From: Flabesymbios commensalis
Taxonomy: Eukaryota; Annelida; Polychaeta; Terebellida; Flabelligeridae
Direction of reading: 5' to 3'
DNA length: 64,000 nucleotides
Assembly (NCBI GenBank): GCA_964017125.1
Contig: OZ024916.1
Span: 4,103,798 to 4,167,797, forward strand
Shown here: positions 26,216 through 38,361 of the stretch, piece after piece
Layout of the letters: every line of letters begins with the position of its first letter
How positions within the stretch are numbered: the first letter of the stretch is position 1
Translations under genes and position numbers: made by a program
The notes under the pieces: generated by a model
Seen by the model: the letters and a program-made list of their open reading frames with translations, nothing else
Databases searched by the model: none
Told to the model about the DNA's origin: nothing

Positions 26216-27082
26216 TATCATCTCTGCGTTTGCCTACTGCGTTAGGCATGCATAAGTTTACAATTTGATATCTCGGGGGGGGGGGGGCTAGAAAAAAATT
26301 GAAAAAATATTTTGTCGTCACAAAAATCAGAAAAAAAATTTCGTTGAAAATGTGGGCAGAAAAAAAAGACGGTTGTTTGATGAAAAATATGTTGACCAGA
26401 AAAAACACCAAATTATAACGTACATAATAGGGAAAGTATACGACAAAAAAATTCTTCGCGAAAAATTGTCGGACGTTGATCACCAAAAAAAAAATTGTTT
26501 TCTCTCAGGGGTAAAAAAAAGTTTGCAAACAGCAAAAACTGTAGGCCCCCTCCCCCCAGATATCTAATGGTGCGTCCCTTACAATGTAAAAAAACAGAGC
26601 TTTAAAAAAGGCGATAGTTACTACCTTAGCTCACTCACTGACTCAACAGTAGTTATCATCTCTGCGTTTGCCTACTGCGTTAGGCATGCATAAGTTTACA
26701 ATTTGATATCTGGGGGGGGGGGGGCTAGAAAAAAATTGAAAAAAATATTTTGTCGTCACAAAAATCAGAAAAAAAATTTCGTTGAAAATGTGGGCAGAAA
26801 AAAAAGACGGTTGTTTGATGAAAAATATGTTGACCAGAAAAAACACCAAATGATAACGTACATAATAGGGAAAGTATACGACAAAAAAATTCTTCGCGAA
26901 AAATTGTCGAACGTTGATCGCCAAAAAAAAGATTGTTTTCTCTCGGGGGTAAAAAAAAGTTTGCAAACAGCAAAAACTGTAGGCCCCCTCCCCCCCAGAT
27001 ATCTAATGGTGCGTCCCTTAAAATGTAAAAAAACAGAGCTTTAAAAAAGGCGATAGTTACTACCTTAGCTCACTCACTGACT
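26216..27082. repeat. tandem duplication of a ~430-bp element
   Basis: Copy 1 at 26216-26643 and copy 2 at 26644-27082 share nearly every base, from CAACAGTAGTTATCATCTCT to CTCACTCACTGACT. Within each, ATTTGATATC before a G-run and CCAGATATCTAATGGTGCGT then CCCTTA are inverted, like a MITE with TAA target (PIF/Harbinger-like). G-tract length and a few bases differ. Confidence 0.75.
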
Positions 27083-27315
27083 GGAGATCAGGGTGGATAT
27101 AGGTCGAAATCCTCACATTACATAGGCCTATGATCCAGCTGAGCTAAACAATGTGCTAATTTGAAACATACTAGGCTACAACTAAACTTAGTTCTCGAAC
27201 ATACCCTGCGGATATAGGGATGAAAAGGGGTCTAAACTCTTGCTTTTGGTATGTTAAACTTTGAAACAAATCAATGGGTTTAGGATTGTAGCTTTAATAC
27301 TTACATAATGTTGCT

Positions 27316-27780
27316 CTGTATGAGATCCTGCAGTGTCTATAATATGTAACACCAGCGTTTAGTTTCGCAATATAATATGTAACGTAGCGTGTATACCATG
27401 TATAGATCCTGCAGTGTCTATAATATGTAACACCAGCGTTTAGTTTCGCAATATAATATGTAATGTAGCGTGTATACCATGTATAGATCCTGCAGTGTCT
27501 ATAATATGTAACACTAGCGTTTAGTTTCGCAATATAATATGTAACGTAGCGTGTATACCATGTATAGATCCTGCAGTGTCTATAATATGTAACACTAGCG
27601 TTTAGTTTCGCAATATAATATGTAATGTAGCGTGTATACCATGTATAGATCATCCACCGTCTATAATATGTAACACCAGCGTTTAGTTTCACAATATAAT
27701 ATGTAACGTAGCGTGTATACCATGTATAGATCATCCACCGTCTATAATATGTAACACCAGCGTTTAGTTTCACAATATAA
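27316..27780. repeat. 81-bp tandem repeat, about 5.7 copies
   Basis: Unit starts CATGTATAGATCCTGCAGTG and includes ATATGTAACACCAGCGTTTA. Units start at 27397, 27478, 27559, 27640 and 27721. Because 81 is a multiple of three, one minus frame stays open over 159 codons with a 27-residue repeat (KLNAGVTYYR...), which looks incidental. Confidence 0.85.
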
Positions 27781-27794
27781 TGTTGATGTTGGCT

Positions 27795-28380
27795 GACTGT
27801 CTGCTACGCTGGTCCAGCACCCACCCGACGTTGGTTTAATGTCTCTTGTTTAATGGGTGGCCATCGATTATAGTTTTATCAATACACGTAACACGTTAGG
27901 CCTACAGCTAGCCAAACACATTTTAATGTTGAGTCACTGTTTAGGACGCTTGTCTAACTTTAACTGTTATGTAGCCTATAGGGCCTATTAACCCAAGCAT
28001 GGGATTGAATGCCTCTTGTTTTTTTGGTGCGCAAAAAAACACTTGCCAGTCAACCCACACGGCATGTCACTCGCCAGTTTCATTCAGTCACACGCTTTGG
28101 CACCGGCATCGCAAGCGGTGGGCCAGCGTTACAGACGTTGGGCCAGCAAAAATCCAACATTGGTTCAGTGCAAGGTGCTTGCTGTGATTAGCTATCATTG
28201 GACCGGAACACTGTTGGGCCAGCGTTAATGTAGGACAGTGGTGGGACTCAGATGGCAATCTATTATACCCCTAATCAAGTGCCCGCATATATTGCGTATC
28301 GTGCCTCTCCCCAAAATATACAGGAGGCGTTCAGCCAATGTTACGCCAGCGTCGCAGACGGTGAGCCAACATTGACCTGA
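27795..28380. repeat. cluster of GGGCCAGCGT-type words
   Basis: CTGGTCCAGCACCCACCCGA (27810), GTGGGCCAGCGTTACAGACG with GTTGGGCCAGCAAAAATCC (28118-28160), TGTTGGGCCAGCGTTAATG (28205) and TTACGCCAGCGTCGCAGACG (28340) recur with the spacing seen elsewhere in the window. Confidence 0.55.
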
Positions 28381-28515
28381 TATTGTTTCCCGAATTTTAT
28401 AAATGGACTAGTCTATCCCAAAAAAAAACAATAAAAAAATTAAAGTCGAGGGTCGAGGGGGTCAAGGGGGTTTTCGAGATATCTTCAAAATTGGCATGGT
28501 TGCAGTTGCGTTCAA

Positions 28516-28553
28516 AGTCAATACCACTGTATAGGCATACAGTGGTATATGAT
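28516..28553. repeat. short hairpin
   Basis: ATACCACTGTAT is mirrored by ATACAGTGGTAT around AGGC. Confidence 0.6.
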
Positions 28554-28967
28554 CAGCTAAGGTGATAAATATATAAATATATAAGATTAACGTCGCATTA
28601 ATAGGATGACTTAGTATATGCCCTTATGTATTTTCGTGCAAAATGTTTGTTAAAAGTGATTTTTTTGTTTATTCCCATTTGGAACATAGTAGTGACGAGA
28701 AAGAAAAGGGATTGCATTTTTTTCTAACTCTTTAAATCTATGAAAATTGACTAAATCCAAAATGGCCGCCATGTTTCCAAGATATTATCTATTTCACCAT
28801 AACTTTTGAAATAATGATCACAAAAACATGTATAATATATCGATTTGTATAGTTTTTAGGACGAGAAAACTGATAATACCATTATATTTTAGAAATAAAC
28901 AGTTTAAACTTGACTTTTTTCGATTTTAACCAACAAAATATACCAGTTATACCAGTTATCTGCTACG

Positions 28968-29655
28968 TTTCCGAGAGGTTGTGTGCTAGGCCTTGAACGG
29001 AATTTAGGATACTGTGGAGGGCAGTGCCAATTCTGATACATCTCACCATGCTCATGAGGTTATCCCCCTATAGGAGGGGTGGGGTGGGGCACTCGGTGAA
29101 AATTTGGGTTTGGTGTTCCTACAGGATAGTCAAGCCCTTAGTCTTGAATATACATTTGTGGCCAAAAATGTACCTTTGAATATACAAATTTTGCCGAAAA
29201 TAACTAGGCCCTATACAGTTTCTGGCGTAAACATACCATTTAATAGGTCCTATACAGATTTAGACAATAACACACCCTTTCTGAATAGACAGAATGCTCG
29301 GGATAGCCTAGAAGTTTTAACAAACTATCTGTCACTGTCTAAAAACATAAAAACCCTATTTTTTGCACAGCAAACTCATCCAGGCCTAATGTTCGAGATA
29401 CAAAACAGCCTCTGAATAAACACATGATACAGCTGGGGTTTTTTATTGACCCTTGAATATGCAGTACGTGTGATTTTCATACCCTTAGATATACCACATT
29501 TGTCACCTCTTGAAAATACAGAAATCGGTACAGCTCTAATACACCATGTACACGGAAAGTTATCCTGGTCCAGTTTAGTCATACTTATATGTGAAAAAAA
29601 ATGTCCGAATACCCCAGTCATTCGTTCACTTATTCACCCATTTATTCCCCCCCCC
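28968..29655 (+). mobile_element. partial SINE split by a nested insertion
   Basis: 28968-29067 matches the second tRNA-like head (CCGAGAGGTTGTGTGCTAGG) and on to TCATGAGGTTATCC. 29551-29655 resumes at GTTATCCTGGTCCAGTTTAG and ends in ATTCG/ATTCAC units. GTTATCC is repeated on both sides of the 29068-29550 insertion. Confidence 0.65.
29068..29550 (+). mobile_element. ~480-bp element inserted in a SINE
   Basis: Flanked by GTTATCC duplicates. Contains scattered CYTTGAATATAC words (29150, 29172, 29449 and weaker ones) and a 103-codon open frame (29104-29415) with no family resemblance. No TIR seen. Confidence 0.45.
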
Positions 29656-30840
29656 CCCGGTGATATATATTATCAACGAATTGCTGATATATTATGCAAT
29701 TAATTACCATTTTTTAAAGGTTACATAAACATTCTCTTAATGCAAGGAGATACCAAAGACAGTTACTAAAATTACATTCTGGCACAAAGTAAACTTTAGT
29801 TTGCAAAATAAATGTGTTTTTAATGACAATATATAACGATAGTGTGGAAGTTTAAAAAATCTGTGATTCAAACGTCAATATCATATTTTTGAACCTCAAC
29901 TCGAGTCGGGACCTCAAACATGTCGAACATAAAGTTATATAATTATATTATTAAGAATGCCACAAAAAACACGTAAAGGTTAATTTTTTTTAATTCTTAC
30001 AGTCAAAGAATGTAATATGACAAAACTTATTAAACTGTTATGCTTACCACTCCGAAAACATGTAACTTGATCTACGTTATGTTACTTGCATAGTTATATG
30101 TGCATAGATTCATGCAATGATTGAATAATCGGTGATTTATGATTATATTCACATCTTCCTGATTCATATACTTCATTAATCTGATATAACAATCAGATAT
30201 AACAATACTATAGTGCTGCATATTTTTCCGGAACTATCCTTTCTCTAAATATATATCGAAAAAAAAGATAATTAAAAACAAATTATGTTTAAAGTGTTTC
30301 TGAGAGTGGTTCTCCGGCTCAATTCTTAAAAAAAGGCTTCGACTCCCTACGTACTTTGGATTCACGTACTTTGAATTCACGTTTCACACACGTTTCGTCA
30401 TTACATATTATAGCTGCATCTCTATATCTATCTTGTATTGTTTGTTAGTGAAATATTGAGGTATCATTGAATTAAATGTACCGATAACAGTTTTTATAAG
30501 GTTATTGACATAACGTATATCACATAATTATATGACAACATATAAATTTAAAGATAATGACTTTACACAATCATGATCATAGCTATAATAGCTCTTTAGA
30601 TAATAATTATCTTTCATTTCAGATTATTTTTCTTTCATTTCAGATTAAATCATTTAATTCTCATTCAAATTGTATAATGTACCGTATATTTATTTATTAT
30701 GAATAATATTCTGCAACCTAAGGTCATTGCAAAGTTCAATAATCGATCTTCGTACATAAAACAATTATTACGCAATTCTGAAATTTAGTTGTCATACGAT
30801 TTAAACTATCCTCCGCAAAATATATTTTATTCATTTGCAG
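29656..30840. other. AT-rich spacer, nothing recognised
   Basis: No gene, array or TIR pair seen; small repeats only, such as ACGTACTTTGGATTC and ACGTACTTTGAATTC at 30350. Confidence 0.4.
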
Positions 30841-30859
30841 CATCCAATTTATTCTTGCA

Positions 30860-31070
30860 GCTAGGCCTATATTTTTTATAATTTTCCTACAACAAAGGGT
30901 TTTAGAACGAAATTTTCCCTGAAACTTGTTTACAAATACATGGCGATTTTCTTTAATTTTTAAACCACGTCAAATCATCTTCATCCACTACAAGTCGGGA
31001 ATTGCGACAGTAATTCGCGGCTTGTAGTGGATGAAGATGACAATGGTAAATTCAGGCTTGAAAGGGTTAA
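30860..31070 (-). mobile_element. TTAA-type hairpin element, CTACAAG-stem family
   Basis: CATCTTCATCCACTACAAG is mirrored by CTTGTAGTGGATGAAGATG around GAATTGCGACAGTAATTC. The end GCTTGAAAGGGTTAA (31056-31070) is the inverse of the left end of 45843-46090. The other end is not clear. Confidence 0.65.
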
Positions 31071-31296
31071 AGCGACACAATCACGCTAAAATCATAACAA
31101 AAATCGGTAAACCATGTCGGAAATAAGAAATCGGGAATTTCGTCTTTATATCTCGCTTAACTGGTAAATGCGCAGCGCAAAAATGTAAAAACTTTTGCAT
31201 TTCCAGTCTATGGACATGTTTACAACATATGGTCATATTAAGAAACCAAAATAAAATTACACGATTTTTGATAATTTTGCCCTGATTGTGTCGCTT
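31070..31296. mobile_element. fold-back MITE, copy 2 (shorter variant)
   Basis: AAGCGACACAATCA and the inverted TGATTGTGTCGCTT sit between TA (31068-31069, 31297-31298). Inner arms match the 6034-6408 element. It abuts the TTAA end of the preceding hairpin element. Confidence 0.75.
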
Positions 31297-31436
31297 TAAA
31301 TCGCTACATAACATTAAAACAATACATGTTCACATTAACTCTTAAAACTGGTTGAAATAACCTATATTTGTCTAATTTAAGTCCAAACATTTAAAAATTC
31401 TGATGTTAAACACACATTTCGTTTGCAATAACTGTC

Positions 31437-31755
31437 GGGCGGGGGCCCTAGGGTAGTGGTTAGCACCGCTGCCTTTCACGCCAGAGTTCGGGGTCCGGTT
31501 CCCGGTCTCGGCGGTTTGAAAGAAACTTAATTGTTTCTTCCCCATCCACGTGTGAAAATCAGTATTGTGGGGAGCCTCCGTGACCGAGAGGTAGCGTGCT
31601 CGGCCTCAGACCGCCAGGGCTCGAATTTCGAATCCTGTGTCTGGTGGACAGTGTCATCTTAATCATCTCACCATCCTCAGGAGGTTCTCCTGGCCCAGTT
31701 TAGCCTATATGTGCACAAAGGTGGCCTAAAGCCCGATTCATTTCATTTCATTTAT
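31437..31755 (+). mobile_element. dimeric tRNA-derived SINE, near full length
   Basis: Same order as 371-686: GGGCGGGGGCCCTAGGGTAG, GGTCCGGTTCCCGG, GACCGAGAGGTAGCGTGC, GGGCTCGAATTTCGAATCC, tail (CATTT)n. It interrupts a sequence resembling the right part of the ACTTCA-stem hairpin family (TTGCAATAACTGT at 31425). No clear target duplication read. Confidence 0.85.
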
Positions 31756-31779
31756 TAGCTCAATATTAAAAACTCTAAA

Positions 31780-32175
31780 TATAATTGACCCTATTATTTT
31801 TCTAAACCTATTCGACAGCATGGTTAAACCAATCCTCCTCTACTGGACTCAAGTGTGGGCCCATTTGAATCAAAATACATTAATAAATTAAATCGATGGC
31901 CATTTCAGCAAATACAAAACAAATAATGTAAATATATTCTTGGCGTTCGCACACATACAAGTAACGTAGCTACTAGAGCAGAGCTGAGGTGTTTCCCACT
32001 GTACATTAATGTCATAACATAAGTATCAAATTCTGATACAAATTCTTAAATCCCCTGATAAATTATCATATAAAGCCTATAAACAAGAATGTTATTTGGA
32101 CTTAAAAGGTGAAAAAAATTGGGTTACGTTTTTGAAATCAACCTTGAAACACTGTAATTTATTACATTACTGGGG
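31780..32175 (+). mobile_element. LINE 3' coding fragment, plus strand
   Basis: Frames read LFDSMVKPILLYWTQVW, then a shifted FLAFAHIQVT or LGVRTHTSNVATRAELRCFP and LYINVIT, then LKSPDKLSYKAYKQECYLD and EKNWVTFLKSTLKHCNL. That order is the region after the reverse transcriptase in a CR1-like LINE. Several frame changes. Confidence 0.6.
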
Positions 32176-32179
32176 AAAA

Positions 32180-32640
32180 AAGGCTGTATCCGACGAAATC
32201 CATCTCTCGAAATTGTTAAGAAAGAGTTTCAGTCACTGAAAGTCACAAGGTGTGTTCGTGGCTCTATTAGCCGGTTCTTCATCCCTGACCGTAGGTTAGA
32301 CTCAGGGGCATAGGGTTTTATAAGTTCTGAGAGGTACGCTGGTGCCAACCCGTGAATGGATTTATAAACCTAAAGTAGGATTTTAAAAATAATCTAAAAA
32401 GTGATCTAACTGGTAACCAGTGAAGAGATCTCATGACAGGTGTGATGTGGACATGTTTCTTGGTATGTGTGATGAGTCGTGCTGCTCTATGCTGAAAAAG
32501 TTGTAGACGGTGAATGAGTTTGTCTGGTTAACCAAAAAGCAGCGAATTACATTTGTCCAGTCTGGAGGTCACAAAACAATGAGCAAGTTGTATGACAGGG
32601 CACATATTTGAAAAATAGCATCTTTGCTAATATGTGTACA
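32180..32640 (-). mobile_element. LINE 3' coding fragment, minus strand
   Basis: Minus frames read TSRLDKCNSLLFG, DKLIHRLQLFQHRAARLIT, THTKKHVHITPVMRSLHW then LPVRSLFRLFLKSYFRFI. SRLDxCNSLLxG...HWLPVR is the classic thumb/C-terminal block of CR1/L2-type LINEs. One stop after LLFG. It abuts the plus-strand fragment tail to tail. Confidence 0.75.
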
Positions 32641-32957
32641 CCTTGTATAAATCTATTTAAATAAATGTGTTAGATACCGAAGTAACTCGCACTAAAGTTA
32701 GCCAAACCTTAAACGTCTCTTTAGAATGTCTATCATTTTTCCCCGAAGGCTGTAGTTGGGTTTCCAGGCCACTATACTGAACCCTGCAATTCAAGAAGTA
32801 TATTGGTTTTTTTGCGCCAGAGGTATGATTTATATGTCTAGATTCTAAAAGCACCGGGTACAATTTTTGCTCCCTTGAGTATATTTTTTAAACCCATGTT
32901 TGGATGGTCAATCATTACAATGGTGCTGGTTACAACGATATCAGGTAAATTTATACT

Positions 32958-33196
32958 TAGGGGTCTTGTCAAGTTGAAAAATATCAAAAAATCCGAGAAA
33001 AACTCGGATTGGTCAGACCCTACCCACCCCTATCCAATTTTTTTTGGAAACATTTGGAAACATCAAAACAACACAAAAAGCACAAAAACACAACATTTAA
33101 AAAAAAATGAAAATCCGAGTTGGGGCTTGACCCAGCTACCCACTTTCGAGTTTTTCTCGGATTTTCGGATTTTTTTTAATTTGACAAAACCCCTCA
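32958..33196. mobile_element. fold-back MITE, AGGGGTCTTGTCAA ends
   Basis: AGGGGTCTTGTCAAGTTGA at the left is mirrored by TTTGACAAAACCCCT at the right; inner arms AAAAATCCGAGAAAAACTCG and CGAGTTTTTCTCGGATTTTC. A/T-rich centre. Confidence 0.65.
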
Positions 33197-33214
33197 GCCC
33201 GCTAGACCTTATGC

Positions 33215-33275
33215 GCCCATATATCGGTATTTGTATACCGTCATATATATATCGAAATACCGATATATCGGTGAT
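33215..33275. repeat. CCGATATATCGG-type palindromes
   Basis: CATATATCGGTATTTGTATA and ATATATCGAAATACCGATAT are inverted. Short. Confidence 0.45.
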
Positions 33276-33911
33276 AAATTAGCCATTTCAGGGATGACAT
33301 GATTACAACTGTAATACAGGCATACGCGAGGTACGCAACGACGTACCTTCGAATTTTCAAATCAACTGTTTTCAGAAGTCATTACATAACTCCCCTTTCG
33401 TAACTGCAAAGAGAACATTCGTTTACGGTTACAATGGCAGTTAATTAGTCAGAGACACTATGGGGCGAGGGTAACCAGTGGTTTTTCACACTCACGCTCC
33501 ATTTTTCCCTCCCCCCACCACTGCCCCCCCTCCCCTGCCATGTTCAACATTGCCGCTGAAATATAATCAGAGCCCGACCTATATCTGATTGTCCTCATTC
33601 TAAACAGATTGAAGGGCATTTTTTCTGATCACCGATACCACATTTACAATGGCCATCGAATTGGTCGAGATATAGCCTCCTTTCTTTTCCCAATATGACC
33701 GCCAAATTCAAGATGGCCGCCATCAACCGTTTTAAAGATAAAAACTCTAATAATTCATGCATGCACCAATAACTGATTATTAAATACCGTACAAAAGTGA
33801 GTGTTTGGGATCAGAAGGCATCGATAAAAGTTGAAACAATGGTATTTAAACGTGTCTATAATTAGGAATCCAATATGACCGCCAAAAATCGGCCCAAAGT
33901 GTGTTTTATAG

Positions 33912-34080
33912 ATGTCCTACAGAGCGATTCATATCAAAGGCAAATTTGTGATTTTCCTTGTCTATCAACCTCCCTACCCCCACTCGAAGCTATATGATGC
34001 TTTATGTAGTGTTATGGGAGGTCTGGTAAGTCCTAATGTGGCTGACAATAACACGATACTAATAGGATACCAATTCAGAG
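33912..34080 (+). mobile_element. LINE endonuclease fragment
   Basis: HIKGKFVIFLVYQPPYPHSK then LYDALCSVMG and NNTILIGYQFRVN resemble the YRPP...NTILIGDFNF stretch of AP-endonuclease domains in LINE ORF2; the GDFN motif is lost. The frame runs on to 34208 without clear resemblance. Confidence 0.45.
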
Positions 34081-34392
34081 TGAATAGGACGTTCAGGATC
34101 TTTAAGCAGAGCTTCACCCCAGATAAGTGTATCACCTATAGGATGTACCAGTACAAGAAATCTGAAGTGGCAGGAATATATTCTAGGGGATGGGATCTGT
34201 GCTTCTAGGTGATGAGTTCACCATGGACATCATCAATACACTCACAATGAGGATTCGAACAAACAAACAACAAACCGTTCAAATTGGTGTTTTTTAAAAT
34301 CTTGCGTTGGAAGGTGTAATGCTTTAGTTTGCTACCACGGTTGAGGAAAGCTGAGGTATGGCCACAGCCGGTATATGCGTGTAGCATCATAA

Positions 34393-34630
34393 GGGGGCCA
34401 CCATGCAATTCTAGGGGGAGGGCTGGAGTATTTTTGAAATACATTTTTTCGGGCTAACTCTGCATGAAATAAATAATTTACAGTAAATTATTTACTTCAA
34501 GGAATGTTGTACATGAACATGTGATAAAATTTGAAATTTTCAGCGCACCGCTGAGTCGGGTTGAAATAAATAATTTGTCCGTGACAAAAACTCCATCTCC
34601 CTCCCCCCTGGAGATTAAATGGTGGCCCCC
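34393..34630. mobile_element. MITE with GGGGGCCACCAT ends, TAA target
   Basis: GGGGGCCACCATGCAATTC then TAGGGGGAGGG is mirrored at the right by CCTCCCCCCTGGAGATTAAA and TGGTGGCCCCC. TAA flanks both ends (34390-34392, 34631-34633), as in PIF/Harbinger MITEs. 238 bp. Confidence 0.75.
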
Positions 34631-34639
34631 TAAGAGCGA

Positions 34640-36731
34640 GAGCTTCTTTTTCCGAATGACTGAGCTATCACATGGACAGGAATGATGATATGCTCTTTCC
34701 CAGTTCCAAGCCCGGCTGATTAATCACAGGCCTATGAAACCGTGCAGCGGAAAAAATCACAATACAGTGGCAGATACAGGATCGTAGTGCGTAGGTGCGT
34801 AGGTTTTAGAGGTATTCACACTATATTTTTTTCGGTATATTCAGGTCAATTTGGGGTACGTTTTAAATCATTCGTCAAAGAATAGAGGTGGCGCCAATTC
34901 AATGTCTGCATCGAGAGTGCACCCCATATTCATGAGTCTGGTCATCTAGGTTAGCTTTCGGCACAAAGAGTATAATATGTGTATCGGCTTCTCCTCTAGT
35001 GTGGATGGCTCGACTGCTGACAAAAAACCTCTGTTCACTTTATGTGGCAGCAAGTCAACTGTGTGCATCAATCTAGAGAAACTCTTGTCAGTTTGAGGGT
35101 ATTTGCTGCAACACTGCTTCTAGTTATATTAACTATCCTCTCTGAAGCAGACAAATTAATTAAGACTGTCAGACTTATATCTCGTATGACTTCAATTCTA
35201 GAAGACCTCTGTGATGTAACATATCGAAGAAAGACTTATTGAGCATTATCTTCAAAAGTATTTGCACCACGCAATAGGTTTTAGAAGGTGTACAATTACA
35301 GGCCCATCAAGTACTATGTTGTGTACTTTTGGTATATGAGAGCTTGTGGAAGTCGTATACATTTCTAAAAACAGGGAAATATGTTTGACTTTGTGTCAGA
35401 CCTGAAAGGGATGAGAGGGATGTTTCATATGACTAATTCTCATGACGTAAGAATGCATACTAATCAGCTGAATTTGTCAGTTTACTTGGGAAATTTAACA
35501 GTGATATGCTGCTTCTCCTTATGGACTACGCTCTGTTTTCTGTAAAACTGTTTCATTCCCAATTCCTCAACTTTTCTCACTGGTCTTACTACAGCTTCCC
35601 CTACAATGTGTTTAGTATCCAATACACACAGTTTTGACTTTTGTAAGTAAATGGATTACCAAGATCCTGGATTGTCTTTGTGAGTGACTTTACTTCCTTC
35701 ACAAAGGATGCTTGAATAGATCATAGAGTGTGCGCCTGGTAAATACATGTGCTTGAAAAAAACACACATGTTATGTTTCGTTGACCACAAACTTGCCTCC
35801 CCCCCCCCGGAATTAAGCAGCTATTTCAGGATATATTTTCTCCAGCTGTATCATAATACATAGATTAACAGACAGACAGCGACTGTAGTGATGGTCAAGA
35901 GCAAATAACAGGGGATCAATTTCTTAAAATTCTCCAAATATATTTGGAAGTTACCTTCCCACAGTGATCTAACACAAGTGAGTTATAGATGCAGTTATGT
36001 GGTCTTGGGATCATCTTCATAGACCTGTTTCGTGAACATATAGAGGCTGGCCACTGTGCTTTGGTGTGCATGCCTGATGTGTGTGACCTAATAAATTTTA
36101 TATAAGTAGACTGTTTGCCAGGACTTGTATTATCAGCATTCACCAAAGCTCTTGTCACTTTCTTGCAACCAATCACCAACCACCGTGAATGTGGCCTCCA
36201 AACATACATATGATTTTGTCTTCGATACTTCTCAGGGAAGGCGGGCTGCCAATCGCAAAAAAGGTGGTCAACTTTAATAATTACAGGCTGACTTGCGTTT
36301 TTTTGCTTGGGATGTGATCATGCATTGGTCAGTTGCTACCAGTTGAACAGAAGACTATGTTAAATTGACTTTCTTCTCAGAGACAGAGATACTGGGGTAT
36401 AGTGGTGTGACTCTGGTAATTGCCTGATGGTTTTCGGTTTTATATCTCTTTCGAAATTTAATCTAAGACTCACATACCACTTAGAATCCTAAGCCAAATA
36501 AGGCAAAAATCAGTGTAGAGTAGCAGAGGAAGCTCTCTAGGTTTTTGCTGTGATAAAACGGCAGTTTTGGAACCGATCAGCTGTGAAATGGTGAAAGGCA
36601 GACATTCACGTATCATTTTTTATTTATGCAATAGCATCAATTTTTTTTTTATGAGCTAACTGTTAAAGATCGCGTTTTTTCTAGCAGACTGATTTGATGA
36701 TAATGGATGTGAAATTCACCTACTATCGTCA
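34640..36731. other. unassigned; possible decayed coding on minus near 35916-36209
   Basis: A minus-strand open frame at 35916-36209 and others nearby look like degraded protein sequence but match nothing I know. No TIRs or arrays found. Confidence 0.3.
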
Positions 36732-37641
36732 ATTTTCGAGTGACTTGCTTATGGATTTACAGGCTTAGGCCTAAACATAGGACCGATTCAGTTAATAAGT
36801 TATAATGGTGCTGATCCAGATACTAAGAAATATTATTATAAATTCCATGGTGAATGATGCTATTGGAGTATATATAACTATAAAAAAAAACAGAAATTAG
36901 GAGTAAAATTTCGATCAATTATTATTTTGAATCAGTCAGCTAGACTATCAGATAGGAGGAATTTGTGAAAGGAATGTATTTACATTATTATTAATGTTTG
37001 GCCAAATTGTAGGTGTAAAACTTTGTAAATGTAATTTTCTTGACAACCCAGCTAGCCCTCACCGTTGTGATAGGCCTAACGCTTAAGATGTAATATAGAA
37101 TGTTTGCAGTTTGTAACCTTGTGTAATGCTTAAGCGTCATTGGCAGCCATATTTGATTTATTAGATATCCCATAATATCCTATATGCATCATAAAAAATA
37201 TATGGCTTTCATATGAGACAAGGAAGGTGTATATAAAATATTAATCCTAAGTTTGCCCTCAGTATCACTTGAACAGTAAAACATCTACTACTATACACCA
37301 CATGTTAGGCTAATTTTTGGCAGCCATATTGGATTACAAACTATAAAAAGAGCTGAATAATATTGCTGACATTTCATTTCTATACTTACTTATCCTTAAT
37401 CCTTACTTCTGTAGCATACTATGTATTATGTAATGATCAGTGATTGATGCATGCACGCATTACTAGAGGGTATAGGCCTTCAAAAGGATCAATGGCGGCC
37501 ATCTTAGATTGGACAGCCATATTAAAATAATTGAGCTTGCCTCTTACTCTAATATGAAAGAGCACATCCAAATGAATCTTTGTGCAAAATAGCATGCTTG
37601 TATGGTAAAATGCACAAACCTTTCACCATTCTGCTGGACTA
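36732..37641 (+). repeat. long direct repeat, left copy
   Basis: Matches 38362-39196 from ATTTTCGAGTGACTTGC to CACCATTCTGCTGGACTA, with scattered substitutions and small indels. Shared blocks include TTGGCCAAATTGTAGGTGTA and ATTGAGCTTGCCTCTTACTC. Nature unknown. Confidence 0.75.
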
Positions 37642-38361
37642 AACGGGGTACTGGGATGATTGCTAGTAGTACTTTTTGCCCCCATCCGGGGAGTGTCATT
37701 AGGGATCTGTTTCGTCTGTTGGATGCTGTGTACGGCATTGTACGGAAGCACTAGTCTACAGCAATCATCCAAGGGCAGCTGCAGCCTCCTCGTATCTGGC
37801 CATAATCTTCGGGCGGATTGCCAGTGGTGTACCCTGGTTTCTCTGCTCAACAGCGGAGCCAATGCAGCACCCGCATCGGTGCTGGCGCTGATGTAGGCTG
37901 TGGTAGCCTTAAATAACCGGCAATAGCGTGTTTGACATTAGGTGTCTCACGTGGGATGAATGGAGTTACCCAGAAGGAGTTATCCTTCCTATTGTTACTC
38001 TGGGGACTATCCGACCCGAGGATAGTGGAGCTGTGCGAATTGCCACGGAGTTTCAGCATTAAATTGCACAGCAAAACCCAAGTCTCCGGCCGTCTGGGCA
38101 TGTCTGGGGGTAGATCTCCTAGACATGTCCAGAACCCCTTATCGGGCGAGCAAAGGAAAATGCTCTGAATAACCCACCATGCCCTATCACCCCCACCCTC
38201 ACATCATCATCTGTACATCATTCATCTCATCAATTGACTACAACGTTTTTATCGTATTTCAATGTCACTAAAAAGACCATTTGTGCCGAAAAGTGACGTA
38301 AAACAATGATTTACTACTACTACGGATATAACGGATTAGTAGACAGTTATAACGATAATCC
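37642..38361. other. core between the direct repeats, related to 42095-42350
   Basis: Blocks TTGCTAGTAGTACTTTTTGC, CATAATCTTCGGGCGGATTG and GCCAGTGGTGTACCCTGGTT resemble 42095-42260 (same strand) and, inverted, 43560-43700, which flank remains of the DGQALV-family gene. No clean gene. Confidence 0.45.

Noticed and set aside
26643-27044. Overlapping 107- and 113-codon frames on opposite strands
   Set aside because: Both lie in the duplicated A-rich MITE-like repeat and repeat in both copies.
27294-27773. 159-codon minus frame with a 27-residue repeat
   Set aside because: The 81-bp satellite unit is a multiple of three without stops; no start context or known family.
33215-33275. Regulatory palindrome
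   Set aside because: Short AT-rich mirror sequence, explained by chance or a small repeat.
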